Notes: a model not told the origin generated them from the letters alone. A DNA stretch of 44,964 nucleotides from Pseudomonas agronomica (GCF_025917275.1 NZ_JAOSHO010000007.1:1-44964), one strand, 5' to 3'; shown: positions 12,152 through 22,978, numbered from the stretch's first letter. Program-made: numbers and translations.

Positions 12152-12532
12152 ATGTCCGATCCTCGTTATCAGGTCGACGTCAGCGTCGCCACCCGCTTTC
12201 TGGCAGAACAGTCGCAACCCGAACACAACCGTTTCGCTTTCGCCTATACCATCACGGTGCGCAACAACGGCTCTTTGCCGGCCAGGCTATTGTCGCGACA
12301 CTGGGTCATCACCGATGGCGACGGACACGTCGAGGAAGTCCGCGGCGAGGGCGTGGTCGGCCAGCAACCGTTGATCGACGCAGGTAAAAGCCACAGCTAT
12401 AGCAGCGGCACCGTGATGACTACCCAAGTCGGCACCATGCAGGGCACCTACCAGATGCTGGCCGAAGACGGCAAACGCTTCGACGCCATCATCAAGCCCT
12501 TTCGCCTGGCGGTGCCCGGAGCGCTGCACTGA
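12152..12532 (+). CDS. apaG: ApaG domain protein
   Basis: Protein of 126 residues with an immunoglobulin/fibronectin-like ApaG fold ([22 protein letters not shown], then [11 protein letters not shown] and GTMQGTYQM). Its biochemical role is unsettled; it is linked to Co/Mg handling and accompanies apaH. ATG 12152 gives the standard ApaG N-terminus ([10 protein letters not shown]); an upstream ATG at 12122 would add ten unlikely residues. The stop TGA shares a base with the apaH ATG. The 107 bases after rsmA leave room for its own promoter, but I see no strong one. Confidence 0.93.
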   Translation: MSDPRYQVDVSVATRFLAEQSQPEHNRFAFAYTITVRNNGSLPARLLSRHWVITDGDGHVEEVRGEGVVGQQPLIDAGKSHSYSSGTVMTTQVGTMQGTYQMLAEDGKRFDAIIKPFRLAVPGALH

Positions 12533-13407
12533 TGGCCACGTATGCGGTGGGCGACCTGCAAGGCTGCCTGGACCCGCTCAAGTGCCTGCTGGAACGGGTA
12601 GCGTTTGATCCACAAAAAGACACGCTGTGGCTGGTGGGCGACCTGGTCAACCGCGGCCCGCAATCACTCGAAACCCTTCGCTTTCTCCATGGCATCCGCG
12701 ATTCGCTGGTCTGCGTGCTCGGCAACCACGACCTGCACTTGCTGGCGGCTTGGCAGAACATCGAGCGCCTGAAAAAATCCGATACCTTGAAGGAGATCCT
12801 GGACGCGCCTGATTGCGTCGAGCTGCTCGAATGGCTGCGCCAGCAAAAGCTCATGCATTACGACGAGACGCGCAACCTTGCACTGGTACATGCTGGCATT
12901 CCGCCCCAATGGTCCCTGCGCAAGGCACTCAAGTGCGCCGGCGAAGTGGAGCAGGCGCTACGGGACGACAACCTGTTCGGCCCCTACCTGGACGGCATGT
13001 ACGGTAACGAACCGGTCAAATGGGACAATGACCTGACCGGCGTGGCCCGCCTTCGGGTCATTACCAACTATTTCACCCGCATGCGTTTCTGCACACGCGA
13101 CGGCAAGCTGGATCTCAAGGGCAAGGAAGGCATCGAGACCGCCCCACCCGGTTATGCGCCATGGTTCAAGCACAAGGAACGCAAGACACGTAACCTGAAG
13201 ATCATTTTTGGTCATTGGGCGGCCCTTGAAGGTCAAAGCGACGAGCCCGGGGTCTTTGCCCTCGATACCGGCTGCGTATGGGGCAGCGCGTTGACGCTGA
13301 TGAACGTCGACACCGGCGAACTGCTGCGCTGCGATTGCGACGAGAAAGGCCGCCCCAAACCACATCCATCGACCACCGCATCATTGCCGGCCGGCACTGC
13401 CCTTTGA
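12532..13407 (+). CDS. apaH: Symmetrical diadenosine tetraphosphatase ApaH
   Basis: Metallophosphatase of 291 residues that cleaves Ap4A to two ADP and removes 5' Np4 caps from RNA. The phosphoesterase motifs appear in order: GDLQGC (residues 7-12), [27 protein letters not shown] and [14 protein letters not shown] overlap with apaG indicates translational coupling. The C-terminal tail after DCDEKGRPK is low complexity. Confidence 0.95.
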   Translation: MATYAVGDLQGCLDPLKCLLERVAFDPQKDTLWLVGDLVNRGPQSLETLRFLHGIRDSLVCVLGNHDLHLLAAWQNIERLKKSDTLKEILDAPDCVELLEWLRQQKLMHYDETRNLALVHAGIPPQWSLRKALKCAGEVEQALRDDNLFGPYLDGMYGNEPVKWDNDLTGVARLRVITNYFTRMRFCTRDGKLDLKGKEGIETAPPGYAPWFKHKERKTRNLKIIFGHWAALEGQSDEPGVFALDTGCVWGSALTLMNVDTGELLRCDCDEKGRPKPHPSTTASLPAGTAL

Positions 13408-13440
13408 TCGGCTTTGCGCTTCAGGCCACAGGAGTCCTAA

Positions 13441-13770
13441 ATGACCGAATTCAAACGCATCCCTCCCGAACAGGCCCACGCCCTGCATGAACAAGGCGCC
13501 GTCGTCGTCGATGTGCGCGACCCCGCCACTTTCGCAGCTTTGCACATCAGTGGCTCCAAGCATCTGGATAATCATTCCCTTCATGCTTTCATCCAGGCCG
13601 CTGATCTCGATGCGCCTACCATCGTGGTCTGCTACCACGGCAACTCCAGCCAGAGTGCGGCGGCCTACTTGATCAGCCAGGGCTTCAGTGACGTCTACAG
13701 CCTGGACGGTGGTTTTGAGCTGTGGCGCTCGACTTACCCTGGAGAAACCGAGCAAGGCTCCCACGAATAA
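13441..13770 (+). CDS. glpE: Thiosulfate sulfurtransferase GlpE (single rhodanese domain)
   Basis: Single-domain rhodanese of 109 residues. The active-site cysteine is Cys64 in the loop CYHGNSS, the GlpE-type loop, and [15 protein letters not shown] is the typical rhodanese entry motif. It transfers sulfane sulfur from thiosulfate to cyanide or thioredoxin in vitro. It lies 33 bases after apaH with a plausible AGGAG ribosome site at 13430-13434. Its placement between apaH and prkA is conserved in Pseudomonas. Confidence 0.9.
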   Translation: MTEFKRIPPEQAHALHEQGAVVVDVRDPATFAALHISGSKHLDNHSLHAFIQAADLDAPTIVVCYHGNSSQSAAAYLISQGFSDVYSLDGGFELWRSTYPGETEQGSHE

Positions 13771-13783
13771 TTTTTTATGCCGT

Positions 13784-13836
13784 CCAAGCCCACGCGAACC
13801 GCGGGCTTGGGCGATGGCAGACGAACGGTCTGCCAT
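13784..13836 (+). other. Two adjacent hairpins after glpE
   Basis: An 8-bp inverted repeat (CCAAGCCC, 13784-13791, with GGGCTTGG, 13803-13810) is followed at once by a perfect 9-bp one (ATGGCAGAC, 13814-13822, with GTCTGCCAT, 13828-13836). Neither is followed by a run of T. They may stop or process the apaGH-glpE message, or the second may be a protein-binding site upstream of prkA. Confidence 0.45.
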
Positions 13837-13946
13837 AACTAATTACGTATTCCACCTTTACCTCTCAGATTCCGAACTATCCTTAGCCTCAGGCCATCCA
13901 AAACAGGGGAGAGCCGGTACACCGGCGCGCGGGTCATCGGGAGTCA

Positions 13947-13974
13947 GCTTCCAGGAGTCGATATTCCTGGAAGC
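13947..13974 (+). promoter_or_regulatory. 10-bp inverted repeat in the prkA leader
   Basis: GCTTCCAGGA (13947-13956) and TCCTGGAAGC (13965-13974) form a perfect inverted repeat with an 8-base loop, about 97 bases upstream of the prkA ATG. A smaller one, GCCGGT-AC-ACCGGC, lies at 13913-13926. The 300-base gap 13771-14070 holds only these hairpins and presumably the prkA promoter, which I could not identify with confidence. The role could be an operator or an mRNA leader structure. Confidence 0.4.
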
Positions 13975-14070
13975 ATTCTGGGGGGTAAAACGGCAACTGG
14001 GTTCCCAGCGGCTGTCCAGCATCGACTGATTGATCCGACACCGGCTCCACGTATCGAGCGAGGTGACGTC

Positions 14071-15993
14071 ATGAGTATTTTTAGCCACTTCCAGCAACGT
14101 TTCGAGTCCACGCGGCAGGAGGAGTACTCGCTGCAGGAATACCTCGAACTCTGCAAGCAGGACCGCAGTGCCTACGCATCGGCCGCGGAGCGTCTGTTGC
14201 TGGCCATCGGAGAACCGGAGCTGTTGGATACCTCGACCAACTCGAGGCTCTCGCGGATATTCTCCAACAAAGTGATCCGCCGCTACCCGGCGTTTGCCGA
14301 CTTCCACGGGATGGAAGAATGCATCGAGCAGATCGTGTCCTACTTCCGCCATGCCGCCCAGGGCCTGGAGGAGAAGAAGCAAATCCTCTACCTGCTCGGC
14401 CCCGTCGGCGGCGGTAAATCGTCCCTGGCCGAGAAGCTCAAGCAACTGATGGAGAAAGTGCCTTTTTACGCCATCAAGGGATCGCCGGTGTTCGAGTCCC
14501 CGCTGGGGCTGTTCAACGCCACCGAAGACGGCGCAATTCTGGAGGAAGACTTCGGCATTCCGCGCCGCTACCTCAATACCATCATGTCGCCTTGGGCCAC
14601 CAAGCGCCTGGCCGAGTTCGGCGGTGACATCAGCCAGTTCCGGGTGGTCAAGCTCTACCCATCGATCCTCAACCAGATCGCGGTGGCCAAGACCGAGCCT
14701 GGGGACGAAAACAACCAGGACATTTCCGCCCTGGTGGGCAAGGTCGATATTCGCAAGCTGGAGGAATTCCCACAGAACGACGCCGACGCCTACAGCTATT
14801 CAGGCGCACTGTGCCGAGCCAACCAGGGACTGATGGAATTCGTCGAGATGTTCAAGGCGCCCATCAAGGTGCTCCACCCGTTGCTGACCGCCACCCAGGA
14901 AGGTAACTACAACAGCACCGAGGGGCTGGGGGCGATTCCGTTCAGCGGTATCCTGCTGGCGCACTCCAACGAATCGGAATGGCATACCTTCCGCAACAAC
15001 AAGAACAACGAAGCCTTCATCGACCGGATCTACATCGTCAAGGTGCCTTACTGCCTGCGAGTGACCGACGAGGTGAAGATCTACGACAAGCTGCTGTTCA
15101 ACAGCTCGCTGTCCAAGGCCCATTGCGCACCCGACACGCTGAAGATGCTGGCTCAGTTCACCGTGCTGTCGCGCCTCAAGGAGCCAGAAAACTCCAATAT
15201 TTACTCGAAGATGCGGGTCTATGACGGCGAAAACCTCAAGGACACCGATCCGAAGGCCAAGTCGATCCAGGAATACCGCGACAACGCGGGCGTGGACGAA
15301 GGGATGAACGGCCTGTCCACCCGTTTCGCGTTCAAGATCCTGTCCAAGGTCTTTAACTTCGACCCCCATGAGATTGCCGCCAACCCGGTCCACCTGTTGT
15401 ATGTGCTCGAACAGCAGATCGAGCAGGAACAATTCCAGGCCGAAACCCGTGAGCGGTACCTGCGCTTCCTCAAGGAATACCTGGCGCCCCGCTACATCGA
15501 GTTCATCGGCAAGGAAATCCAGACCGCCTATCTGGAGTCCTACAGCGAATATGGCCAGAACATCTTCGATCGCTACGTGTTGTACGCAGATTTCTGGATC
15601 CAGGACCAGGAATATCGCGATCCGGAGACCGGCGAAATCCTCAACCGCGTGGCGCTCAACGAGGAACTGGAAAAGATCGAGAAACCGGCGGGCATCAGCA
15701 ATCCGAAGGATTTCCGCAACGAGATCGTCAACTTCGTCCTGCGCGCCCGGGCCAACAACAACGGCAAGAACCCTACGTGGCTCAGCTACGAGAAGCTGCG
15801 GGTGGTCATCGAGAAAAAAATGTTCTCCAACACCGAAGATCTGCTGCCCGTCATCAGCTTCAACGCCAAGGCCAGCAAGGAGGACCAGCAAAAACACAAC
15901 GACTTCGTCACACGCATGGTCGAACGTGGCTACACCGACAAACAGGTACGGCTGCTGTCCGAGTGGTACCTGCGGGTCCGGAAATCGCAGTAG
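14071..15993 (+). CDS. prkA: PrkA family serine protein kinase (YeaG)
   Basis: Cytoplasmic protein of 640 residues. An N-terminal AAA+ domain carries Walker A GPVGGGKS at residues 110-117, and the C-terminal PrkA domain has kinase-like character. The family is related to Bacillus PrkA and E. coli YeaG, which act in starvation and stationary-phase responses. ATG 14071 follows CGAGGTGACGTC, a moderate ribosome site. It heads the conserved three-gene set prkA-yeaH-spoVR. Length matches the family, and the fold is intact with no frameshift. Confidence 0.93.
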   Translation: MSIFSHFQQRFESTRQEEYSLQEYLELCKQDRSAYASAAERLLLAIGEPELLDTSTNSRLSRIFSNKVIRRYPAFADFHGMEECIEQIVSYFRHAAQGLEEKKQILYLLGPVGGGKSSLAEKLKQLMEKVPFYAIKGSPVFESPLGLFNATEDGAILEEDFGIPRRYLNTIMSPWATKRLAEFGGDISQFRVVKLYPSILNQIAVAKTEPGDENNQDISALVGKVDIRKLEEFPQNDADAYSYSGALCRANQGLMEFVEMFKAPIKVLHPLLTATQEGNYNSTEGLGAIPFSGILLAHSNESEWHTFRNNKNNEAFIDRIYIVKVPYCLRVTDEVKIYDKLLFNSSLSKAHCAPDTLKMLAQFTVLSRLKEPENSNIYSKMRVYDGENLKDTDPKAKSIQEYRDNAGVDEGMNGLSTRFAFKILSKVFNFDPHEIAANPVHLLYVLEQQIEQEQFQAETRERYLRFLKEYLAPRYIEFIGKEIQTAYLESYSEYGQNIFDRYVLYADFWIQDQEYRDPETGEILNRVALNEELEKIEKPAGISNPKDFRNEIVNFVLRARANNNGKNPTWLSYEKLRVVIEKKMFSNTEDLLPVISFNAKASKEDQQKHNDFVTRMVERGYTDKQVRLLSEWYLRVRKSQ

Positions 15994-16000
15994 TACAGCG

Positions 16001-16083
16001 ACAAGCTACAAGCTATAAGCTGCAAGAGAAAAGCGCGTGAGCCTGCTTTTGCTTGCAGCTTGTAGCTCACGACTTGAAGCTCC
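16001..16083. repeat. Heptad-based inverted repeat element between prkA and yeaH
   Basis: Starting at 16001 the sequence reads as 7-base units ACAAGCT, ACAAGCT, ATAAGCT, GCAAGAG. The opposite arm, from 16051, read on the other strand gives AGCTACA and AGCTGCA units. The arms can pair as an imperfect stem. The element fills the prkA-yeaH gap and ends a few bases before the yeaH ribosome site. I infer a dispersed Pseudomonas repeat that may modulate yeaH expression. Confidence 0.6.
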
Positions 16084-16096
16084 CCCGGAGGGGCCT

Positions 16097-17368
16097 ATGA
16101 GCTATGTGATCGACCGACGCCTTAATGGCAAGAACAAAAGCACGGTGAACCGCCAGCGCTTTTTGCGGCGTTACCGTGATCACATCAAGAAAGCCGTCGA
16201 AGAGGCGGTCAGCCGTCGCTCCATTACCGACATGGAACACGGCGAACAGATCAGCATCCCCGGGCGCGACATAGACGAGCCGGTGCTTCACCATGGCCGC
16301 GGCGGCAAACAGACCGTCGTGCATCCCGGGAACAAGGAATTCACCAGTGGCGAACACATCCCTCGCCCACCGGGTGGAGGCGGTGGCAAAGGCCCTGGCA
16401 AGGCTGGCAATTCCGGCGAAGGCATGGACGAGTTCGTGTTCCAGATCACCCAGGAAGAATTCCTGGAGTTCATGTTCGAGGACCTGGAACTGCCGAACCT
16501 GGTCAAGCGCAACCTGACCGGCACCGACACCTTCAAGACCGTGCGCGCCGGTATCAGCAACGAGGGCAATCCCTCGCGCATCAATATCATCCGCACCCTG
16601 CGCTCAGCCCACGCCCGACGCATCGCCCTGTCGGGTAGCAGCCGGGCGAAACTGCGCGAAGCCAAGGAAGAACTGGCCCGCCTCAAGCGCGAGGAACCGG
16701 ACAATTTTGGCGACATTCAGGACCTGGAAGCGGAGATCGAGAAACTCAGCGCGCGCATTCACCGCGTGCCGTTCCTGGATACCTTCGACCTCAAGTACAA
16801 CCTCTTGGTAAAACAACCAAACCCCAGTTCCAAGGCGGTGATGTTCTGCCTGATGGACGTGTCGGGTTCCATGACCCAGGCGACCAAGGACATCGCCAAG
16901 CGCTTCTTCATCCTGTTGTACCTGTTCCTGAAACGCAATTACGACAAGATCGACGTGGTATTCATCCGGCACCACACCAGCGCCCGGGAAGTCGACGAAG
17001 AGGAGTTCTTCTATTCCCGGGAAACCGGCGGCACCATCGTTTCCAGTGCCTTGAAACTGATGCAGGAAATCATGGCCGCACGTTATCCAGCCAATGAGTG
17101 GAATATCTACGCGGCGCAGGCGTCCGACGGTGATAACTGGAACGACGATTCGCCCATCTGCCGTGACATCCTGATCAACCAGATCATGCCGTTCGTCCAG
17201 TACTACACCTATGTGGAAATCACGCCGCGGGAACATCAAGCCCTGTGGTATGAATACGAACGCATCGCCGAAGCTTTTTCCGACACGTTTGCGCAACAGC
17301 AACTGGTCTCGGCCGGGGATATCTACCCGGTCTTCCGTGAACTCTTCCAGCGCAGGTTAGTGACATGA
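16097..17368 (+). CDS. yeaH: YeaH/YhbH family protein (DUF444, von Willebrand-like)
   Basis: Protein of 423 residues in the DUF444 family. The C-terminal half carries a von Willebrand-type metal site (MIDAS) DVSGS at residues 254-258. The N-terminal half is basic ([21 protein letters not shown]), followed by a glycine-rich linker ([14 protein letters not shown]). The start at 16097 is preceded by CGGAGGGG; an upstream frame from 16037 would run through the repeat element. It always travels with prkA and spoVR, and presumably works with the PrkA AAA+ kinase, as MoxR-type ATPases do with VWA partners (an inference). Confidence 0.9.
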   Translation: MSYVIDRRLNGKNKSTVNRQRFLRRYRDHIKKAVEEAVSRRSITDMEHGEQISIPGRDIDEPVLHHGRGGKQTVVHPGNKEFTSGEHIPRPPGGGGGKGPGKAGNSGEGMDEFVFQITQEEFLEFMFEDLELPNLVKRNLTGTDTFKTVRAGISNEGNPSRINIIRTLRSAHARRIALSGSSRAKLREAKEELARLKREEPDNFGDIQDLEAEIEKLSARIHRVPFLDTFDLKYNLLVKQPNPSSKAVMFCLMDVSGSMTQATKDIAKRFFILLYLFLKRNYDKIDVVFIRHHTSAREVDEEEFFYSRETGGTIVSSALKLMQEIMAARYPANEWNIYAAQASDGDNWNDDSPICRDILINQIMPFVQYYTYVEITPREHQALWYEYERIAEAFSDTFAQQQLVSAGDIYPVFRELFQRRLVT

Positions 17369-18930
17369 CCGCCAAAAAAGAGCAGAAGCGCCAGCCCATC
17401 TCAACCGGTTCCGAATGGACATTCGAACTGATCCAGGCCTACGACCGCGAAATCAGCCGTATCGCGGACCGTTATGCCCTGGACACCTACCCGAACCAGA
17501 TCGAAGTGATCACTGCCGAGCAGATGATGGACGCCTACGCGTCGGTCGGCATGCCGCTGGGCTATCACCACTGGTCCTACGGCAAGCACTTTCTCAGTAC
17601 GGAAAAATCCTATAGCCGAGGCCAGATGGGGTTGGCCTACGAAATCGTGATCAACTCCGACCCGTGCATTGCCTACCTGATGGAAGAAAACACCATCTGC
17701 ATGCAAGCCTTGGTGGTGGCGCATGCGTGCTATGGGCACAACAGTTTCTTCAAGGGCAACTACCTGTTCCGTACGTGGACCGATGCCAGCTCGATCATCG
17801 ATTACCTGGTATTTGCCAAGCAGTACATCATGCAGTGCGAAGAGCGCCACGGCATCGACGCGGTGGAGGACTTGCTGGACTCCTGCCATGCCTTGATGAA
17901 CTACGGCGTGGACCGCTACAAGCGCCCCTACCCTATTTCCGCTGAAGAGGAACGGCGCAGACAGAAAGACCGGGAAGAACATCTGCAGAAGCAAATCAAC
18001 GACCTCTGGCGGACCATCCCCAAGGGCGCCGACAAGTACAGCGAGAAGGACAACGCACGCTTCCCTGCCGAGCCCCAGGAAAACATCCTCTACTTCATTG
18101 AAAAGCATGCGCCGCTGCTGGAGCCTTGGCAGCGGGAAATCGTGCGGATCGTGCGCAAGATCGCCCAGTATTTTTATCCGCAGCGCCAGACCCAGGTGAT
18201 GAACGAGGGTTGGGCGACGTTCTGGCACTACACGCTGATGAACGACCTCTATGACGAGGGCCTGGTCACCGATGGCTTCATGATGGAGTTCCTCACATCC
18301 CACACCAGCGTGGTGTTCCAACCTGGTTTCGACAGCCCCTATTACAGTGGCATCAACCCATACGCGCTGGGCTTTGCGATGTACCGCGACATTCGGCGGA
18401 TGTGTGAAAACCCAACCGACGAGGATCGTCGCTGGTTTCCTGAGCTGGCCGGGTCGGATTGGTTATCCACCATCAAATTCGCGATGAGCAGTTTCAAGGA
18501 TGAGAGCTTCATCCTGCAGTACCTTTCGCCCAAGGTGATTCGCGACCTGAAGCTATTCAGCATCCTTGACGATGATCAGAAGGACGATCTGCTGGTACCC
18601 GCAATCCATGATGAAAGCGGTTATCGCATCATCCGTGAAACCCTGGCGGCGCAGTACAACCTGGGCAATCGCGAACCCAACGTACAGATCTACAGCATCG
18701 ACCGCCGTGGGGATCGCTCGCTGACGCTCCGTCATCAACAGCACAATCGCAAGCCGCTGGGCGATTCAACCGATGAAGTCCTCAAGCACCTGCATCGCCT
18801 CTGGGGATTCGATATCCACCTCGAAACCCTGCAAGGCGAGCAAGTGATGAAAACCCATCATGTCCCCCCGCGAAACGAACAAGCCGAAGGAGACTATGGC
18901 CGCCTGGACTTGGCCGTCATACATCTTTGA
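17365..18930 (+). CDS. SpoVR family protein (YcgB)
   Basis: Protein of 521 residues, intact, of the SpoVR/YcgB family, named after a Bacillus protein affecting the spore cortex. Its biochemical function in Gram-negative bacteria is unknown. Typical family stretches are visible: [20 protein letters not shown] (around residue 280), [16 protein letters not shown], and the N-terminal [15 protein letters not shown]. The ATG overlaps the yeaH stop as ATGA, so the trio is one operon. The histidine- and glutamate-rich NEGWATFWH region suggests a metal site, which is an inference. Confidence 0.92.
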   Translation: MTAKKEQKRQPISTGSEWTFELIQAYDREISRIADRYALDTYPNQIEVITAEQMMDAYASVGMPLGYHHWSYGKHFLSTEKSYSRGQMGLAYEIVINSDPCIAYLMEENTICMQALVVAHACYGHNSFFKGNYLFRTWTDASSIIDYLVFAKQYIMQCEERHGIDAVEDLLDSCHALMNYGVDRYKRPYPISAEEERRRQKDREEHLQKQINDLWRTIPKGADKYSEKDNARFPAEPQENILYFIEKHAPLLEPWQREIVRIVRKIAQYFYPQRQTQVMNEGWATFWHYTLMNDLYDEGLVTDGFMMEFLTSHTSVVFQPGFDSPYYSGINPYALGFAMYRDIRRMCENPTDEDRRWFPELAGSDWLSTIKFAMSSFKDESFILQYLSPKVIRDLKLFSILDDDQKDDLLVPAIHDESGYRIIRETLAAQYNLGNREPNVQIYSIDRRGDRSLTLRHQQHNRKPLGDSTDEVLKHLHRLWGFDIHLETLQGEQVMKTHHVPPRNEQAEGDYGRLDLAVIHL

Positions 18931-18994
18931 TACCGTTTTCGCCTCCGGCGGTCCGGCGTAAAGGTTTATCCTGTCGGCCCAACGGAGGTTTTTT

Positions 18995-20221
18995 ATGCAG
19001 ATCTACAAAGTGGGCGGCGCCGTTCGCGACCGCCTCCTGGGCATTCCCGTCACTGACATTGATCGGGTCGTGGTGGGCGCCACCGCCGAGGAAATGCTCG
19101 CCAAGGGCTTCCGCCCCGTAGGGGCGGATTTCCCGGTATTTCTTGACCCCAAGACAGGCGAGGAATATGCCCTCGCCCGCACGGAACGCAAGAGCGGCAG
19201 GGGTTATGGCGGCTTCGTGTTCCATGCCAGCCCCGAGGTCACACTCGAAGAAGACCTGATCCGCAGGGACCTGACGATCAACGCGATCGCCGAAGATGAT
19301 CATGGCAATCTCATCGACCCCTACCATGGCCAGCACGATATCGAAGCACGCATGCTTCGTCACGTTTCCATAGCTTTCGCCGAAGATCCCCTCAGGGTCT
19401 TGCGTGTTGCACGTTTTGCGGCGCGCTATGCCCCGCTGGGTTTCAAGATTGCGGACGAGACTCTTGAACTGATGCGCCAGCTCAGTGCGTCTGGCGAGCT
19501 GGAGGCGTTGACGGCTGAACGCAGCTGGAAGGAAATCTCCCGCGCACTGATGGAGAACCAGCCGCAGGTATTCATTCAGGTATTGCGAAACTGTGATGCG
19601 CTCAAAGTCTTGATGCCTGAAGTCGACGCATTGTTCGGCGTCCCACAACCCGAAGCCCATCATCCTGAAATCGACACGGGTGCTCATACCCTGGGCGTGC
19701 TGGAACAGTCAGCACGGTTCAAGCAGCCGCTGTCGGTCCGCTGGGCCTGCCTGCTGCATGATTTGGGAAAAGGCCTGACGCCTGAGCATGAGTGGCCACG
19801 ACACATCGCCCACGAACACACAGGGCTGAAACTGATCAAAGCGGTCAACGAACGCTTCAAGGCACCCCGCGACTGTCAGGAATTGGCGCTGCTGGTGGGT
19901 CAATACCACACCCACGGTCATCGCGCGCTGGAACTCAAGGCCTCGACGTTGCTCGAGCTGCTGCAGAGTTTTGATGTGTACCGGCGCCCCCAGCGTTTCG
20001 AGGAATTCATCGCCGCCTGCGAAATGGATGCGCGCGGGCGCAAGGGGCTTGAAGAACGAAGTTATCCACAGGCTGATTATCTGCGGGGCGCTGCGGCAGC
20101 GGCCCGGGCAGTGGCGGTGCAGCCGTTGTTGGAGAAAGGGTTCAAGGGACCGGAACTCGGTGAGGCGATCAAGCGTGAGCGCCTCAGGGCGCTGAAGGCT
20201 TACAAGGAAGCGACGAGCTGA
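18995..20221 (+). CDS. cca: Multifunctional CCA tRNA nucleotidyltransferase
   Basis: Enzyme of 408 residues that adds or repairs the 3' CCA end of tRNAs without a template. The class II nucleotidyltransferase head shows [10 protein letters not shown] (7-16) and the catalytic DID (21-23). [10 protein letters not shown] and the [11 protein letters not shown] stretch follow, then a C-terminal HD phosphohydrolase domain ([22 protein letters not shown]), as in gammaproteobacterial CCA enzymes with 2',3'-cyclic phosphodiesterase and phosphatase activity. A strong GGAGG ribosome site lies just before the start. Confidence 0.95.
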   Translation: MQIYKVGGAVRDRLLGIPVTDIDRVVVGATAEEMLAKGFRPVGADFPVFLDPKTGEEYALARTERKSGRGYGGFVFHASPEVTLEEDLIRRDLTINAIAEDDHGNLIDPYHGQHDIEARMLRHVSIAFAEDPLRVLRVARFAARYAPLGFKIADETLELMRQLSASGELEALTAERSWKEISRALMENQPQVFIQVLRNCDALKVLMPEVDALFGVPQPEAHHPEIDTGAHTLGVLEQSARFKQPLSVRWACLLHDLGKGLTPEHEWPRHIAHEHTGLKLIKAVNERFKAPRDCQELALLVGQYHTHGHRALELKASTLLELLQSFDVYRRPQRFEEFIAACEMDARGRKGLEERSYPQADYLRGAAAAARAVAVQPLLEKGFKGPELGEAIKRERLRALKAYKEATS

Positions 20222-20238
20222 CGATGTCGGCCGCCGCT

Positions 20239-20757
20239 TTACAGCAGATCCGACGGCGTAAGCTGCTTCCCTCGCCACTCGAATGCCACCGGCGCCAACA
20301 CCTGGTCGATCTGCGCCTCTTCCCACAACGTGGCAAAGCTCTTGCCCACGCCCGGATGAATCCGATCCGGCGCGATCAACGACAAAGGCCACAGCACAAA
20401 AGCATTCTTGAGGATTTCGGCACGCGGAAGGATCAACCCATCGAAGTTGCCAACCTGTTCGCCATAGAGCAACACGTCGATATCCAGCGGCAAGCCCTTG
20501 CGGTCTGGCGCATAACGACCGTTGTCGGCCTCGATGAATTTGAGCCGGCGATCCAGCTCCATCAGCGGCAGGTCAGTGAAGGCCGAGACGACAAAATTGA
20601 AGAATGGCCCGCTCTTGATACCCACCGGCTGGCTCTCGAACACGGCTGAGCAGCGCATATCGACCAGGAAACCGGCCAGTGCCTCAAGCCCTGCGCACAA
20701 ATGGGTTTCGCGCTCGATATTGCTGCCGAGCCCGAGGAAAACCTGTGTCAGCGACAT
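20239..20757 (-). CDS. folK: 2-amino-4-hydroxy-6-hydroxymethyldihydropteridine pyrophosphokinase FolK
   Basis: HPPK of 172 residues. It moves pyrophosphate from ATP to hydroxymethyldihydropterin in folate synthesis. N-terminal FLGLGSNIERETHL, then FESQPVG, FFNFVV, and the signature PLDIDVLLYG and LPRAEI segments are present. It starts inside the 3' end of folB (10-base overlap), so the two consecutive folate steps are coupled. It converges with cca, with only 17 bases between the stops. Confidence 0.93.
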   Translation of the reverse strand: MSLTQVFLGLGSNIERETHLCAGLEALAGFLVDMRCSAVFESQPVGIKSGPFFNFVVSAFTDLPLMELDRRLKFIEADNGRYAPDRKGLPLDIDVLLYGEQVGNFDGLILPRAEILKNAFVLWPLSLIAPDRIHPGVGKSFATLWEEAQIDQVLAPVAFEWRGKQLTPSDLL

Positions 20758-21101
20758 CCGCGCTCGATCTCCACGCCAACCCCACTGGCAGCCGGAACGG
20801 CGCCAGGCTTGGTGACTTTCAGACGCAGCCAGGTGATCTTGAACTCGTCCATCAGCTCCTGGGCCAAGCGCTCGGCGAAAGTCTCGACCAATTGGAACTG
20901 CGCTTGCTCTGCGAACGCCTGGATACGCGCCGAAACGCTGGCGTAATCGAGAGCCAGCGCAAGGTCATCGCCCGCGGCAGCCGGGCGGTTGTCCCAGGCG
21001 AAGCTCAGGTCAAGCCGCAGGCACTGACGGATGCCTCGCTCCCAGTCGTAGGCACCGATTACCGTGTCGACTTCCAGGCCCTCGATAAACACTCTGTCCA
21101 A
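20748..21101 (-). CDS. folB: Dihydroneopterin aldolase FolB
   Basis: Aldolase of 117 residues acting one step before FolK in folate synthesis. The protein starts [21 protein letters not shown], which matches the family N-terminus, so the start codon is probably TTG at 21101; an ATG at 21125 would add eight residues with two cysteines and looks wrong. The C-terminal half has [14 protein letters not shown] and the typical KVTKPGAV ending. Divergent from plsY across 74 bases. Confidence 0.9.
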   Translation of the reverse strand: MDRVFIEGLEVDTVIGAYDWERGIRQCLRLDLSFAWDNRPAAAGDDLALALDYASVSARIQAFAEQAQFQLVETFAERLAQELMDEFKITWLRLKVTKPGAVPAASGVGVEIERGCR

Positions 21102-21175
21102 GCACTTTTCTCCGCAGCACGACAAGGGCGCAATGCGCCGTTAGAATCAGGGCGTCCTCGCCCGGAATGGTTAGC

Positions 21176-21745
21176 ATGTTTTGGTTACTGGCGATCCTCG
21201 CCTACCTGCTCGGCTCACTGTCCTTCGCCATTTTGCTCAGCCGCCTGACCGGTCGTCCGGATCCGCGAATGAGTGGCTCGGGCAATGCCGGTGCCACCAA
21301 CATGCTGCGCCTGGCCGGACGCAAACTCGCCATCCTGACCCTGCTAGGCGACCTTTGCAAAGGTCTTGTCCCGGTATTGATCGCCAGCCTTGCAGGGCTC
21401 TCGTTGCAGCAACAGGCCTGGATTGGCGTCTGCGCCGTCATCGGCCACCTGTTCCCGCTGTACTTTCGCTTTCGTGGCGGCAAGGGTGTCGCCACTGCCG
21501 CCGGCATGCTGCTGGGTCTTTATCCCCCTGCCGCCCTGCTGGCCGTCTGCGCCTGGCTGCTGACCTTCTACCTGACTCGCACCAGCTCCCTGGCCGCGCT
21601 GATCGCCACACCGTTGACCCTGCCATTGCTGGCCTGGCAGGAACCGGCGGCCTTGCTGCCAATGACCGCGCTCGTCGCACTGATCGTCTGGCGCCACCGG
21701 GGCAATCTACGCGACCTGTTCGCCGGGCGCGAACGGCATTTTTAA
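21176..21745 (+). CDS. plsY: Acyl-phosphate:glycerol-3-phosphate acyltransferase PlsY
   Basis: Inner-membrane acyltransferase of 189 residues with about five membrane helices. It makes lysophosphatidate from acyl phosphate and glycerol 3-phosphate, the first committed phospholipid step. Conserved motifs: [13 protein letters not shown] near the N-terminus, [21 protein letters not shown] in the middle and [15 protein letters not shown] at the C-terminus. ATG 21176 gives the usual [10 protein letters not shown] start; an upstream ATG at 21167 adds three residues. Converges with tsaD (8-base gap). Confidence 0.94.
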   Translation: MFWLLAILAYLLGSLSFAILLSRLTGRPDPRMSGSGNAGATNMLRLAGRKLAILTLLGDLCKGLVPVLIASLAGLSLQQQAWIGVCAVIGHLFPLYFRFRGGKGVATAAGMLLGLYPPAALLAVCAWLLTFYLTRTSSLAALIATPLTLPLLAWQEPAALLPMTALVALIVWRHRGNLRDLFAGRERHF

Positions 21746-21753
21746 ATGACACT

Positions 21754-22779
21754 TCACAGCGGCGCCAACTGCTCCATCGGCCAGCGCGCCTGCACACTGA
21801 TTGCCAGGCTTTCCTGCTGGCCGGCCTGCAAACGCTGGCAGCCGGCAAAAGCGATCATCGCGCCATTATCGGTGCAGAACTCCGGCCGAGCGTAGTAAAC
21901 GTCGCCCTTCATGTCGCCGAGCATTTTTTCCAACGACAGCCGCAAGGCTTTATTGGCACTTACGCCGCCGGCGATGACCAGGCGCTTGAGCCCGGCCTGC
22001 TTCAAGGCGCGCTTGCACTTGATGGTCAAAGTCTCCACCACGGCCTGCTGGAATGCCAGGGAGATGTCGCAACGGGCTTGCTCACTGTCGTCCCCGGCGC
22101 TCACGCACTGCTGCCAGGTATTCAATGCGAATGTTTTCAGGCCACTGAAGCTGAAATCCAGGCCAGGCCGATCGCACATCGGACGCGGGAAGACGAAACG
22201 TCCTTCGACCCCTTGGGTTGCCAACCGCGCGATCTCCGGTCCGCCTGGATAATTGAGGCCCATCATCTTCGCGGTTTTGTCGAACGCCTCCCCGGCGGCA
22301 TCGTCGAGCGACTCCCCCATGAGGGCGTACTGACCGATTCCGTCCACGCGCACCAGTTGCGTATGACCACCCGACACCAACAAAGCGACGAACGGAAATT
22401 CCGGCGGTTGCGGTTCCAGCATGGGTGCCAGCAGATGGCCTTCCATGTGATGCACGCCCAGGGCCGGAATGCCCCAGGCAAAGGCCAGCGCCTGGGCACA
22501 GGAAGCGCCAACCAGCAGCGCACCCACCAGGCCCGGCCCGGCGGTGTAGGCGATGGCATCGATCTCGGTCGGCACACAGCCGGCTTCGGCCAGGACCTGG
22601 CGGATCAAGGGCAGCATGCGCTTGACGTGGTCACGGGACGCAAGCTCGGGCACCACGCCGCCATAAGCGCGATGCAGGTCGATTTGACTGAACAAAGCAT
22701 CGGCCAGCAGGCCACGCTCGCTGTCGTAGAGTGCAACGCCGGTTTCGTCGCAGGACGTTTCTAATCCCAGTACTAGCAT
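21754..22779 (-). CDS. tsaD: tRNA N6-adenosine threonylcarbamoyltransferase TsaD
   Basis: Catalytic subunit of 341 residues for the t6A modification at position 37 of ANN-decoding tRNAs; it works with TsaB and TsaE. The ASKHA-fold motifs are [13 protein letters not shown] (start), the metal-binding HMEGH at 111-115, LVSGGHTQL, and [13 protein letters not shown]. The length is standard. A -10-like TATTAT (minus strand, 22823-22818) lies 39 bases upstream, but I see no convincing -35. Divergent from rpsU, as in other pseudomonads. Confidence 0.95.
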   Translation of the reverse strand: MLVLGLETSCDETGVALYDSERGLLADALFSQIDLHRAYGGVVPELASRDHVKRMLPLIRQVLAEAGCVPTEIDAIAYTAGPGLVGALLVGASCAQALAFAWGIPALGVHHMEGHLLAPMLEPQPPEFPFVALLVSGGHTQLVRVDGIGQYALMGESLDDAAGEAFDKTAKMMGLNYPGGPEIARLATQGVEGRFVFPRPMCDRPGLDFSFSGLKTFALNTWQQCVSAGDDSEQARCDISLAFQQAVVETLTIKCKRALKQAGLKRLVIAGGVSANKALRLSLEKMLGDMKGDVYYARPEFCTDNGAMIAFAGCQRLQAGQQESLAISVQARWPMEQLAPL

Positions 22780-22978
22780 GGGTTTGCGCCTTGTAGAGGC
22801 TGAATTCGAAGGCGCGCATAATAGTCGCCGCGTTGTGCCCCGACCAGCGGTTTTCGATCAGAGGCTTTGCATTCCGAGCGTTGAGGGGTTAACATCCGCA
22901 ACCCTTAAAAACCGACGTCTTCAAGTGCTCTTTTGCCGCGAGGATGTTGACCCCGGTAATGAATGAAGGTAGCTCTGG

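Noticed and set aside
16001-16083. CRISPR-like array
   Set aside because: Units are only 7 bases, contiguous and mirrored, with no spacers and no cas genes nearby.
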